Assembly: GCF_030463565.1 (NCBI RefSeq)
Contig: NC_134676.1
Span: forward strand, 26,392,728 to 26,456,727
DNA from: Pelecanus crispus
Taxonomy: Eukaryota > Chordata > Aves > Pelecaniformes > Pelecanidae
Length of the DNA stretch: 64,000 bases
Reading direction: 5' to 3'
The notes below the pieces were generated by a model. The model saw nothing but the letters and a program-made list of their open reading frames with translations, was not told the origin of the DNA and searched no databases. Below are positions 24,401 through 34,728 of this stretch, piece by piece. Position 1 is the first letter of the stretch. Every line of letters begins with the position of its first letter. The position numbers and the translations under genes were made by a program.

Positions 24401-26681
24401 ATAGAAAATGGTTGTGTTGTAAAGGTCTTTAATGTCTTATATCAGTCACTTCGGGTCTTTTTTTTGTTTTGTCACTCTTTTCAGGCCTACTACCTTGGAT
24501 GCCTTTGTGTTTGGTTTCCTTGCACCAATTTACAAAGTGTGTTTCCCCAGAGTACAATTACAAGAGCATTTGAAACAGCTTCCCAATATGTGTCGATTCT
24601 GTGATGATATTTTAACTTGCTACTTCAGGTTAACTGTCTCAGGTAAGCTGTTTTCTTTTCCTGTTTTTGTCAGGTATAATCTTGTTTGGATTAGGACTCC
24701 AGGTTTCCATCTGTGAACCAAGGCAGAATTAGATTTTATGTAGTTTATGCTGGAGCTTCTGTGGGGAAATTACAGGTAGAGAAGCTTGCAAAGTTACGCA
24801 GAAAGTATTGAAAATTAAAAGCAAGGGTTAATTCTCAGTTTTACACTCTGTCAAGCATTGGCAAAATGCACCTGTATCCATGCTGTGGTTCATGCTTAGT
24901 GCTTCTGTTTTTCTCACATGGAATGGCTTTTCTGCCTAAATTCTTCTTAGGATAAAAATACTGCATGGAGTTTCTCTCCAATGTGGGTTTATCTTTTAAG
25001 GATTTAAAAGCTTTTTAAAATACCTTTTCACTCTTCATCTTTCTACCTTCACTCTCCAGGCCATTCTCCGGCTGGACAGGATACAGCAGATGCTAATCTG
25101 CAGAAACTCACACAGCTTGTAAATAAGGAATCCAACTTGATTGAAAAGGTTACTTTTGCTTCAGTCTCTAATTTTCCTGCTTCGTTGTGGTTACTTGTTC
25201 ACAGATATTCTTGCATGGCAACTGCAACTGTACAATGGACATTTTATTTTAATTGCTTCTTTTTCTAGTGAGTTACTTTGTGTAGAGAGGCAGGAAGAAT
25301 ATTATGTCATTTGAAAGGAATAATTAATGAAGCCTTGTACTTAAAAAGTATTTTTATTGCAATCAAAAGAACATTGTCTTGCAAGTGTGCATACCAACAA
25401 AAGAAGGGTGTCTTTCTGCAAGCGTACATTCCAGCAAAGGAGGAGGCAAATGTATTGATCAAAACTCAGAAATGGTCCTGCAAGTTAAGAACAATCACCA
25501 GCTCTCCTTGCTCCTACCTGAATGTTGTAGTCACTAACCTACAGTCACTGTTTCTCCTGCTTGTTCTACGTCTAGCTTTTATTTCTTTATATTCTTTGTT
25601 TCCAAGGCTGTCACTCAGCACCTATCAAAAGCTATACAACTTGTGTGAAAAATACTTGTGAAGAATTAGTCTTCTGATGCAGACAGAACACTTCAACTGG
25701 AAGGGTAGAGGGCAGTTCTTCGTGAAACAGATCAGTGTATGAAATAGGTCATTAATTATGATCAGCTTCTGTAGCATTAGGTATTGATTGTATCTCCTCT
25801 TTGTGATATTGGAGTGTGGCTGTGGAAGCTTTAAAGAATGGGTTACAGAGACATTTGTCAGGCATGATTTAGGTAAAGCTGATCCTACCTTGAGGAAATG
25901 GGATGGACTAGACAACCTCTGGAGATCTCCCCTGTGCTGTCTTCTGTGCTTCTGTTTATTCTGTAGTAACTAGACTCTTTGATACCTCACTATGCACAGG
26001 GCATGAGATTGATTTCCTATGAAAATGTAAAATTTTTATATTCAGAGATTAATTTTAACCTGTCTTTGAAAAGGTCTTACCACAAGTTCTTTATTAAATA
26101 CTTTTTGAAATCTGTAACTAATCTGAATTCACACAGCACCTCCAGAATACTTCTAATTTGAAAAAGATTTGTTCTTGCAAGGTTCTGAACATTGAAAAGC
26201 ATCCATTGATGTTAGCAGTTTGACTTTCAATCTGCTTTCTAGCAGTGTTTGGCTATTGTACAAAATGGAAACTTTGACCTCCTGGAGAAGGTAGCAATGT
26301 TGCTTTCTTCAGCAGTCTTGACAAAATGATTTGAGCAGGGGCACACCTATTTGCCCTGAGTTTGATGCACCTATGCTAATGGAATGAATAGCTGCTTTAA
26401 CACAAGCAGATATTTGGGAGTGGAAAGGAACCAAGGCATCAGTTTTGGCTGGGCCTGAAATAACAGGGTAAAAAATACCCCAAACCAGCATTAATGATGG
26501 CAGCCTGACAAATATCATATAATTTATATTCTATGGTTTGCCAGATCCGGCTCTCGTTATTTCTCTGCAGATGGACGACAACCTTCGTAAGAGTCCTCAG
26601 CATCCCCCTCGAAAGCTAACAACGCTCAAGCTTGCTGCAGGTGGAGAACAAAGCAGTCCATTGAATCTTTTGTCACCTTGA
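18347..26681 (+). CDS. MTX3: Metaxin-3, complete nine-exon coding region (312 aa)
   Basis: Mitochondrial outer-membrane metaxin with a GST-like fold. Metaxins associate with the SAM/MIB machinery for beta-barrel insertion and cristae contacts and with kinesin-based mitochondrial transport; the specific role of MTX3 is less studied. Exons are 18347-18427, 18943-19012, 20459-20535, 22068-22160, 23209-23391, 23539-23615, 24485-24642, 25060-25148 and 26571-26681. They sum to 939 nt (312 codons plus TGA), and all junctions keep phase with AG/GT borders. Residues about 1-140 form the metaxin thioredoxin-like N-terminal region ([61 protein letters not shown]). About 165-245 form the GST-C-like helical region ([52 protein letters not shown]). 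The tail is polar and has no obvious membrane anchor. The ATG is set by homology and has A at -3 and G at +4. The gene is divergent from THBS4. Metaxin-1 and -2 are excluded by the start and tail sequence. Confidence 0.96.
18943..19012 (+). CDS. MTX3: MTX3 coding exon 2
   Basis: 70 nt, residues 28-50 plus one base. The acceptor is CTTTATTGCAG and the donor is AAAG|GTACCT. It encodes [13 protein letters not shown] and the SSWRAPK strand of the thioredoxin-like fold. Confidence 0.95.
20459..20535 (+). CDS. MTX3: MTX3 coding exon 3
   Basis: 77 nt, residues 51-76. The acceptor is TGCCTTCTAG and the donor is GCAG|GTAGGT, phase 1 in and phase 0 out. It encodes [19 protein letters not shown] and the start of the following helix. 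The same stretch is also open in another frame, which is a shadow. Confidence 0.95.
22068..22160 (+). CDS. MTX3: MTX3 coding exon 4
   Basis: 93 nt, residues 77-107, phase 0 in and out. The acceptor is TTAATTCGTAG and the donor is CTCTG|GTAAGT. It encodes [15 protein letters not shown] then [13 protein letters not shown], the most conserved metaxin helix. Confidence 0.96.
22919..22938. repeat. 20-bp perfect palindrome in MTX3 intron 4
   Basis: TGTGTATATATATACACACA is its own reverse complement and is embedded in a TG/TA-rich stretch (about 22906-22962). Probably a microsatellite-derived palindrome. Confidence 0.9.
23209..23391 (+). CDS. MTX3: MTX3 coding exon 5
   Basis: 183 nt, residues 108-168, phase 0 in and out. 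The acceptor is TTGATACAG and the donor is CACAG|GTATGT. It encodes [11 protein letters not shown], the [18 protein letters not shown] segment and LNRILLTRG, ending EVEAQ. Confidence 0.96.
23539..23615 (+). CDS. MTX3: MTX3 coding exon 6
   Basis: 77 nt, residues 169-193 plus two bases. The acceptor is TGTCTCATCAG and the donor is ATAC|GTGAGT. It encodes [17 protein letters not shown] and QFFFGD, the first helix of the GST-C-like domain. Confidence 0.95.
24485..24642 (+). CDS. MTX3: MTX3 coding exon 7
   Basis: 158 nt, residues 194-246 plus one base. The acceptor is CTCTTTTCAG and the donor is CTCAG|GTAAGC. It encodes the [17 protein letters not shown] helix, [10 protein letters not shown] and CRFCDDIL, the core of the metaxin C-terminal domain. 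Confidence 0.95.
25060..25148 (+). CDS. MTX3: MTX3 coding exon 8 (weak donor)
   Basis: 89 nt, residues 247-276. The acceptor is TTCACTCTCCAG; the donor is AAAAG|GTTACT, a poor match beyond the GT. It encodes [20 protein letters not shown] and ends in the NLIEK motif. If the donor is skipped the frame stays open for 39 more codons to a TAG at 25266-25268. Confidence 0.92.
25818..25960 (+). mobile_element. Old CR1 fragment in MTX3 intron 8
   Basis: Contains CATGATTTAGGTAAAGCTGA, then TGGACTAGACAACCTCTGGA and GATCTCCC, ending in a degraded TTCTGTGCTTCTGT tail. This resembles the 3' part of ancient CR1 copies in plus orientation. Well diverged; the left edge is uncertain. Confidence 0.6.
26571..26681 (+). 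CDS. MTX3: MTX3 terminal coding exon 9
   Basis: 111 nt, residues 277-312 and the TGA stop. The acceptor is TATTTCTCTGCAG. It encodes [16 protein letters not shown], a basic, proline-rich tail, and ends LNLLSP. This matches the polar metaxin-3 tail and has no membrane segment. Confidence 0.94.
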   Translation: MDDNLRKSPQHPPRKLTTLKLAAGGEQSSPLNLLSP

Positions 26682-27870
26682 CAGCTTTTGTTGCCCATAC
26701 ACATGTGTTTGCCTTCAACTCTTCTGAGCGTCACAGTAAATTTTTTCACATGAATGTTGTTTTGCAAGGGAAGAATCTGGTAATGGGTACAAATAGGGAA
26801 GAAATACAGCTTTGCAATCTCCTGTCTACCTGTTCTCTTTAAGAAATCGCATAGCTCGGGCTGACCGCACTAAGCTGAGGCTAAAGTAAACGAGGCTTAT
26901 TCATACAGATGTTAAAGTGATTTTGTACAGCATATTTTTGCCTTTAGCCTAGCAGAACTGTTGACCAAAAGTTAAAATTCCACTTATGGAATGTTCACCA
27001 TTACTTTATTTTGTGGCTTTTGATTTTACTGTAATCATGCTACTGTATGTGCGTGAGTATACTTTTATATCTGTCTGAAAATTACAAAGTCCAGTTGCAA
27101 CATTGGGGAAAAAATGAAATGTTGCCCTTCATGGCAGCTGAGAAATGAAGAGCAATGAGAGGAAGGTAAATATTTTTTATTGTACTTTCATGAGCTCTTG
27201 GGTCTTGCTTTTTAAGGTTGCTTGTATTTTTGAAAGCTTGTCATGTTGTACTTGGAGGCAGATTGTTGAAAAGTGTGTGCGCTGTGGGGACTGCAGTGAT
27301 GTACAATACTAATGTTTCACAGGTACCTGGTATTAGTCCTGCATGAAACAGGCTTAACCTGTGCACAAGGGTAATACCACATGCTGCAGAACTGTGAAGT
27401 CAAAATCACAGAGGACTGGTAGTGAGATGGCGAGGTTTGATGAGCTCTTGTCAGGACAAGAGACTGACTAGCAAACATACTGCTGCTCTGGATTGAAAGG
27501 AACTGGTTAGGGCTTTATAAGAAAGCTGATGGAGGCTTTTAAATTTGTCACAGATGCCTCTTAATTAGTTTTGTCTTTTTTTTTTTATAAGCACTACAGT
27601 TCATTCAAAAACTGAAAAACGTCCAAATTTTTGTTGTTTGACAGCCTAGTTTGGAGTTCTTTTACCTCTGCAAAATGGAATACAGTGCAGTGCATATTTC
27701 TTCTGTTTAATTAAGGGACTGACGTCTCATTACATTTCCTCTTAGCAGCAGCGTTGCCAGTTCTAGGGACCCAAAGCAATTCCGTTACAAGAGAGATGCT
27801 GTAATTCTCTACTGGCAACGTACCGGCAGATGCTTCATGAGTGGGTGTAAAGAGAATTAGTCAAGGAGAT

Positions 27871-27952
27871 TGGCCAAAATGGCAGCACTTGGGATACAGA
27901 ATTCCGGTGGCTGGCCAAAATGGCAGCACTTGGGATTCAGAATTCCGGTGGC
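27871..27952. repeat. 41-bp tandem duplication, two copies
   Basis: Two adjacent 41-nt units, 27871-27911 and 27912-27952, each beginning TGGCCAAAATGGCAGCACTT and ending AATTCCGGTGGC. They differ at one base (GGGATACAG against GGGATTCAG). They lie in the probable MTX3 3'UTR. The near identity implies a recent duplication or homogenisation. Confidence 0.97.
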
Positions 27953-28590
27953 TGCATGTAGGGGATGACTGTTCTGTTTCTTTCCTTTTTCTGGCCAAAT
28001 CAAAATAGTCTTTCAGCTTCCCTTCAGCTACTAGTCACATTTGAGATAGAGAGATAAATTATTTCCTATTTATACAAGCAAGCCTGTAGATTGTGTACAT
28101 ACTGTACTTTCAGACTCAATATGTAAGGAATGTAATATCTTTAAGATTTCTAAGAAATGTTGCGTTTCTAATGAGCACTTTAAAATGATGTTTAAGCTTC
28201 ATGCTTTTACTACAGTATTTGTTTCGGTGATTTGAAATTAACCTAGCTCATAGTCATGATAGTTGTATAAGCCGACAGTCCACTACATGTAAAAGTAAGC
28301 CCAATATTCAAAAGTTTTACTGCCTGTATCTTGACAAGGTTTAAATGCGATCAAGTCACATGGCTTTTCAAAGTCTTTAATTTGTAGACATGGCTATGGA
28401 GATTATGCCTTAGTTTGTTGGTTTGTGAATATGTACACTCAAATCTTTAAAATCTCTTTGTAAAAAGGTCATTGTTCCAAGATTAAAATTTTCAATTTTT
28501 AGTGGAGTTTTGATACTGTTTTTTATGGAAATTATGTCAGGTTTTTTGAACATTTTTTTTTCTCCTTGTGAAAAGGTTTATCTTCTCTGT

Positions 28591-28610
28591 AAAAAAAAAA
28601 AAAAAAAAAA
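28591..28610 (+). repeat. A20 homopolymer
   Basis: Twenty consecutive A followed by A-rich sequence, just upstream of the AATAAA at 28622. It is probably slippage-prone and could mimic a transcript tail in cDNA data. Confidence 0.9.
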
Positions 28611-28645
28611 GAAAAAAGAAAAATAAAAGCTGCTGACTGCTAGAA

Positions 28646-30576
28646 CAAGAAATTGGAACAATTTAGTGTATCCATAAGGTCAGATTTTAAATTTTAACCA
28701 CAACTCCTCAGTACCAATCCTTCCTTTCAACACAACTGCTTTTGGGAAGGTGGGAATGGGTAAGCACAGGTTTTCTAATCTTAATAAATGTGAGCCTCGG
28801 GTTGTGTGACAGCAAAATTTTGACAAACCAATGCCTGAGTAACTTCATTCACTGGATGGCAGAGGACAGTAGGGCTAGAGATCACAGCAAACATTGCCTG
28901 CAGTAGTACACACCATCCCAGACAACCAGTGAGGTTGTGCAGCCGTGCACGTCTTTCCTTTTTTTACTTTTTATGCAATGCGAGTTCAAAACTGAACTCC
29001 TTTGTGTGGAAAGTGTCATCTCCGGCCTCACAGCTCAGACTTGCCCATTAGTTTACTGGCATACTTTGTGTGCCTGAGTTTTGAAGCTGGGCAGTTAAGA
29101 CTGTCAAGGGGTGGGATCAGTTTGAGTAACTGTAGCTATCTGCATCTGAAATAGTCAAAGCTCTTTCTCTGGCTAGCGGAGAAAGATGGGATCTAGGTAC
29201 GATTCATCTCCTTCAAGTAGATACCTAAAATTGCAAAGTAAATTGAGTCCTGAAAATGTGCGTGTCTGCTGGATATAAAGGCAGCTGTAGCTACCTACCT
29301 CGGCTGTAGAGTGAAAGCCTGCTGCGGTGTTTGGCTTTTCCTCCACCGCCTGAGGTTGCAGGTGCTCCGCAAACGAAGGGTTCAGCCCTTCTGGCTGAGC
29401 AGCAGCGGTGGGGCCATGAAACCCTTGTGTGCAGCCTGCGTCCTGCGCAGAGCAGCTGGCTGTTGCACGTGCTGCAGCTCTGCTGTCTCCAGATACTGGG
29501 CTTTTTGTGCACGCGCCTACAGTGTGCAAGTGGAGGATATACCCTTGGGTTTCCATTGTCTTGCTGCTACCAGGGCAGCTGGTGGGACCCTGCTCTTCCC
29601 CCTGGAAAGTGGTGGCTGGGAACAGTGTTACCTCTCAAGCAGCTCATCCGGCCTGCCATACTTTCCCTTGTGGAGGAGGCTGCCAGCTCTAGGTGGGGTG
29701 AACCGCTCTGGCGGGTTGCAAACTTAACGCCCCTGCTCCCAGGCAGTCTTGCGGTGAAAGCGTGTATGTGGATATCTTTAGGGCTGTTTTCTGTCTTTCT
29801 GTTGCCTGGTTGTAGGAACATGTGTATTCCTGAAGAAATAAGATGAAAAATGTTACGAATTAATTGCTACAAATACAGTCTATTTAACATTTCCAAGATA
29901 GCTTTAAAAATGTCTTTTCTCCACTCCGAAAATATTGTTATATCAGGCTTTTAAATACACTTCAATCATGGTGAGGTCACATCACTTTTGCTAATGGAGC
30001 TTAGCACCCCATTAAGAAAAACACCCAATGATTCCTGGTTAAAACAGTTTCCAGACTCGCTTGAGTAGGTTTCTTCTCTTGCTTGATATTCTTGGCATTG
30101 CGGTAGGTACCATTCCTGGTGCTTTTGTTTTGTTTTGGTTTGGTTTTTTTGCCTTCATACAGAAAGGCAGACCAGCTTTTTATGTTAGCCTAACAAACTA
30201 CACTGTAGCTCAAATCTGGCTGGTCTGCACTGTTGGCAACAAGTTGTCCAATCCCTAACACACTTGAAGACCGTGTTGACTAACAAGACACTGCATAAAA
30301 GAAATGTACTGTTTCACAGTACAAATGTCCTGTTTCACAAAGCATTTTAGTCTGTTCTTAGTGGTTAGCCTGATTCAGCAAAATGCTCCATAATCCCGCT
30401 TCGTGCTAACCAACGCCAGTGAGGTGGTGGATTTCGATGCGCTTGCTAGAGCACTGATGCAGGATCAGGCCATTCAGCACAGCAGGTGGTATTAAAGAGC
30501 CGTGCAGAGGGTTGAGCCGGTCAAATACCAAAGCACACAGCCCAGAGCTCTCCACTCGGCATCTGGCCACTGTCCT
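28646..30576. other. Intergenic sequence downstream of MTX3
   Basis: About 1.9 kb up to the large CR1. A GC-richer patch at 29280-29850 is open in several frames on both strands but has no domain, splice structure or repeat that I recognise. MTX3 transcripts using a later poly(A) site could extend into it. Confidence 0.5.
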
Positions 30577-32672
30577 CATAGAATCATAGAATCATAGAAT
30601 CATCTAGGTTGGAAAAGACCTTTAAGATCATCCAGTCCAACCATTAACCTACACTACCAAGCCCACTCTAGGCTAATCAAGGGTAGACCAGACTAAACCA
30701 TATCCCGAAGTGCCACATCTACCCGTTTTTTAAACGCCTCCAGGGATGGTGACTCCACCACCTCTCTGGGCAGCCTGTTCCAATGCCTGACCACCCTTTC
30801 CGTAAAGAAATTTTTCCTAATTTCCAGTCTAAACCTCCCCTGGCGCAGCTTAAGCCCACTTCCTCTTGTCCTATCGCTAGCTACTTGGGAGAAGAGACCA
30901 ACACCCACCTCACTACAACCTCCTTTCAGGTAGTTGTAGAGAGCGATAAGGTCTCCCCTCAGCCTCCTCTTTTCCAGGCTAAACAACCCCAGTTCCCTCA
31001 GCCGCTCCTCATAAGACTTGTTCTCCAGACCCTTCACCAGCTTCGTTGCCCGCCTCTGAACACGCTCCAGCACCTCAATGTCTTTCTTGTAGTGAGGGGC
31101 CCAAAACTGGACACAGTATTCCAGGTGCGGCCTCACCAGCGCCGAGTACAGGGGGACAATCACCTCCCTGCTCCTGCTGGCCACAGCATTCCTGATACAA
31201 GCCAGGATGCTGTTGGCCTTCTTGGCCACCTGGGCACACTGCTGGCTCATGTTCAGCCGGCTATCTACTAACACCCCCAGGTCCTTTTCGGCCAGGCAGC
31301 TTTCCAGCCACTCCTCCCCAAGCCTGTAGCGTTGCATGGGGTTGTTGTGACCGAAGTGCAGGACCCGGCACTTGGCCTTGTTGAACCTCATACAGTTGGC
31401 CACGGCCCATCGATCCAGCCTGTCCAGGTCCCTCTGCAGGGCCATCCTACCCTCGAGCAGATTGACACTCCCACCCAATTTGGTGTCGTCTGCAAACTTA
31501 CTGAGGGTGCACTCGATCCCCTCATCCAGATCATTGATAAAGATATTGAACAAGACTGGCCCTAAAACAGAGCCCTGGGGAGCACCGCTCGTGACCGGCC
31601 GCCAACTGGACTTAACACCATTTATCACTACTCTCTGGGCTCGGCCACCCAACCAGTTCTTTACCCAGCGAAGAGTATGCCTGTCTAAGCCGTGAGCTGC
31701 CAGCTTCCCGAGGAGGATATTATGCGAGACGGTGTCAAAAGCTTTGCTAAAGTCGAGGTAGATGACATCCACAGCCTTTCCATCATCTACCAGGCGGGTC
31801 ACCAGGTCACAGAAGGAGATCAGGTTGGTCAAGCAGGACCTGCCTTTTGTGAACCCATGCTGGCTGGGCCTGATCCCCTGGTTGACCTGTACTTGCCTGT
31901 GGAGTTCGCTCAAGATGAACCTCTCCATAATCTTCCCCGGCACCGAGGTCAGGCTGACAGGCCTGTAGTTCCCCGGGTCCTCCTTCCAGCCCTTCTTGTA
32001 GATGGGCGTCACATTGGCAAGCCTCCAGTCATCAGGGACCTCCCCTGTTAACCAGGACTGTTGATAGATGATGGAAAGTGGCTTGGCAAGCTCCTCTGCC
32101 AGCTCCCTCAGTACTCTTGGGTGGATCCCATCCGGCCCCATAGACTTGTGAGCGTCCAGGTGGCATAGCAGGTCATTAACTGCTTCCTCCTGGACTATGA
32201 GGGCTCCATTCTGGTCCCCATCCCTATCCTCTTGCTCAAGGGCCTGAGTACCCTGGGGATGACCGGCCTGGCTGTTGAACACAGAGGCAAAGAAGGCGTT
32301 AAGTACTTCAGCCTTTTCCTTGTCCTCGGTGACAATGTTCCCCCCCACATCCAGCAAAGAATGGAGATCCTCCTTGGCTCTCCTTTTATTGCTGATGTAC
32401 TTATAAAAGCATTTTTTATTGTCTTTTACAGCACTGGCCAGATTGAGTTCTAGCTGGGCTTTTGCCTTTCTAATTTCCTCCCTGCAGGACCTAACAAGAT
32501 CCCTGTACTCCTCCTGAGCTGCCCGCCCCTTCTGCCAAAGGCGGTAGACTCTCCTTTTTTCCCTGAGTCCCCGCAAAAGCTCCCTATTCAGCCAGGCCGG
32601 TCGATTTCCCCTCCGGTTGGTCTTACGACACACGGGGACAGCCTGCTCCTGCGCCCTTAAGACTTCCTTCCT
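30577..32672 (-). mobile_element. CR1 LINE, 5'-truncated, with open reverse-transcriptase frame
   Basis: Chicken-repeat-1 family retroposon of about 2.1 kb in reverse orientation. The 3' end at 30577-30604 carries more than three copies of the diagnostic 8-bp repeat (CATAGAAT on the plus strand). Above it is the CR1 3'UTR with the GGTTGGACTGGATGATCTT region on the minus strand. The 5' end falls near 32672, just before [12 protein letters not shown]. Thus the endonuclease domain and ORF1 are missing, as in most CR1 copies. The remaining frame has no stop or frameshift, which suggests a relatively young insertion. The 5' boundary is uncertain by about 20 bp. I saw no clear target-site duplication, as is usual for CR1. 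Confidence 0.95.
30693..32633 (-). pseudogene. CR1 ORF2 C-terminal part: reverse transcriptase (646 codons, 5'-truncated)
   Basis: Non-LTR reverse transcriptase, which copies LINE RNA at a nicked target. In the 646-residue frame: linker with [10 protein letters not shown] near 11-20, NYRPVSLTS at 222-230, [14 protein letters not shown] at about 258-271, [14 protein letters not shown] at 292-305 with the first catalytic Asp, [11 protein letters not shown] at 349-359 and FADDTKLGG at 380-388 with the catalytic Asp pair. The usual CR1 C-terminus follows ([24 protein letters not shown]). The frame remains open above 32633 for about 13 more codons into the truncation point. The apurinic-like endonuclease is absent, so autonomous activity is not expected. 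The listed start is only the first start-like codon (GTG), not a native initiator. Antisense frames across the same bases are shadows. Confidence 0.93.
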
Positions 32673-34680
32673 GGACCCCTTTGCCCCTCATTGAGCCCTA
32701 ACTGTGTGTGCCAGTGGAAAAGCCACTCTCCTCCACCCGGCTGGGCCAGGCATTTTGGCCACCACAGATGCTCTGGCGTATGTTGTCGGGAGCTGCCAGG
32801 TGTGTGCCTGCTGAGTACCAGCTTTAAGCAGCTTGAGCTCATGAAGCATTTTGCCCCCAAAGCAGGTAAGGGAGCACCCATGGGGCAGCTTTGCCTGCAG
32901 AGCTTGGGAGTGCTGGTCCCTGCTGGGGAAGGTGAGCGGTGGCTGAGCGTAGGCAGGTTTCTGGGTGGGGAGCCATTCCCCCAGCCTGGCCACTTGCCAG
33001 GCATATGCCCACGTGATGTCTGGCATACAAGCCTCCCAGCAGCACTGCCGTTCTGCATCTGTGTGAGACCCAGCTATGCAGGGATGATGATGACTTGGGC
33101 CTTAGTGCTCTTGTGGTACCTTGTATCTTGGTCTGGGCAGCAGGGCAGAAGCCAAGCCCCACTATACTGGTCTCCTTGCACTAGGAGACCTGCCCAGAAA
33201 CGGGGAGGGCCGGGGGCAGCCCGTTCTAGAGCAGAGCTCTGTATCAGGGGTAGCTGCCATGGAGGCAAGTGAATTTGTGCATCACCTTAGGGATGTGTTA
33301 AAGCAAAGAAGGGAAGAAGGAGGTCCAGTGTTCCCAGTACCACACTGATTTGCTGCTTCTGCTTGGCACAAAGCTCCCAGGAACTGATCCCAGGTCCCAA
33401 GCGAAATCAGATCAGGTTGGAATGAGAAGCTGGGAACGAGAAGGAAGAAAAAGTTATCAAGGGAAAGCCATCAGGGGCATCTGCTTTCACCCTCACTGAC
33501 CTGTTGTCTGAGAGATTTAAGAGTGTCACAGTACTTGGGACTGTGAAAGACTGCTTCACTAGCTACGACATACTGCTTTTGTGGGCAAAAGGTGGGCAGG
33601 GAATCCGAAGACTTGCTGCAGGTTTTGAAAAATAAAGAAAGAAATCACTTGTAATGTGCTAGGCCAGTCTGCCTCAGCACAAGACTGAGCGAGCAAGGTT
33701 TTCTGAGTTTCATTAAAAGCTAAGCTTGAGACCAGGAATCAATGATGGGACAACTCTGGTTCCACAGCAAGTAAGATCTAGCAGTAAATCAGCCTATGTC
33801 AAAAAGCTGTTCCTCAGCACTGTTCAGCTCCCTTTTGCTCATTAAAACCACATGGGTTTTTTTTCATCATGAATGTCAATGTTCCAAATTTTTACAATGT
33901 TGAAGTGTTACATGTGGGGTCTGTTGGTGATTTACTGTTATCAAAATACAGAATGTTCCTGGTCCTTTAGTTAAACCAAGAGTGCAGAGAAATTGCATGC
34001 CTTGGGTATCAAGCGGTCTCATTAAGTAGAAGTAGTCCCTGTGTAAGCATCCGGTGCTCAGCTCAAATTTGCCAAGCCATTTTGACAGGGGTGGCTAGGC
34101 AGCCTGCCAATTCACACAAACACCTCATGGTTTTTGTTTCCAAGAGCGTAGAGGTGAGAGAGGGAGAGCACACACAAGGAAGTGTGAGTCTCTGCAAAGC
34201 TATGACTTACCCAAAGCAACCTTCAAGTGATGGAGGTGGGAGTCCAGGTTTGCTTGTATTGTCATTTGCTGGACAGCAGGCTGCTGTCCTTACTGGGCTG
34301 CAAACAGCATCCCCGTGTCTGCCCTCTTATCCTTGATGCATCACTCTCTGTTGACTCCCACATAGCTGTTATCGCCTACCCATGTTCCTATAGGGTTTTG
34401 GCACTTGCAATTATTGATTATTTAGGTAATTATTTCAAACAAATGTGGCTGATTTTCTTTTCCCTATGCATTTTTCTTGCTTTTATTTTAAATCTTAAGT
34501 CTCCTTCTCCAACCTTTTTCCATTCCTACAGTCAGTTATTTCAACTTATATTTAACTTGCACTTGAATGCCATAGCATTAAAGAGTCAGATGCTAAAGGG
34601 AAAGTCTTTAGGTTTTCATGTGGGGTCTGGCTGTGGGGTATCTTTGTCTTCTGAGAATTATTAAAAGCACAAAAAACCCC

Positions 34681-34728
34681 ACCACCACCACCCCCCCCCC
34701 CCCCAAAAAAAAAAAAAAAAAAAAAAAA
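34681..34728. repeat. C14-A24 homopolymer junction
   Basis: ACC repeats lead into 14 consecutive C, then 24 consecutive A. Highly slippage-prone; the length in the assembly may be unreliable. Confidence 0.9.

Larger units (their letters stand above)
26682..28645 (+). other. MTX3: Probable MTX3 3'UTR
   Basis: AT-rich noncoding sequence after the MTX3 stop. It ends near an AATAAA at 28622-28627, with an ATTAAA variant at 28482-28487 and a further AATAAA at 28783-28788 as alternatives. A genomic A20 tract at 28591-28610 just upstream could cause internal oligo-dT priming. It contains the 41-bp tandem duplication at 27871-27952. The extent is inferred from signals only. Confidence 0.45.

Noticed and set aside
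29311..29846. Overlapping frames of 138 and 171 codons downstream of MTX3
   Set aside because: Several overlapping frames are open on both strands, typical of a GC-rich patch. No recognisable protein family.
30783..32453. Plus-strand frames within the CR1
   Set aside because: Antisense shadows of the CR1 reverse-transcriptase frame.
32691..33272. 193-codon plus-strand frame next to the CR1
   Set aside because: GC-rich stretch open in several frames on both strands; no motif, no splice pattern and no CR1 match.
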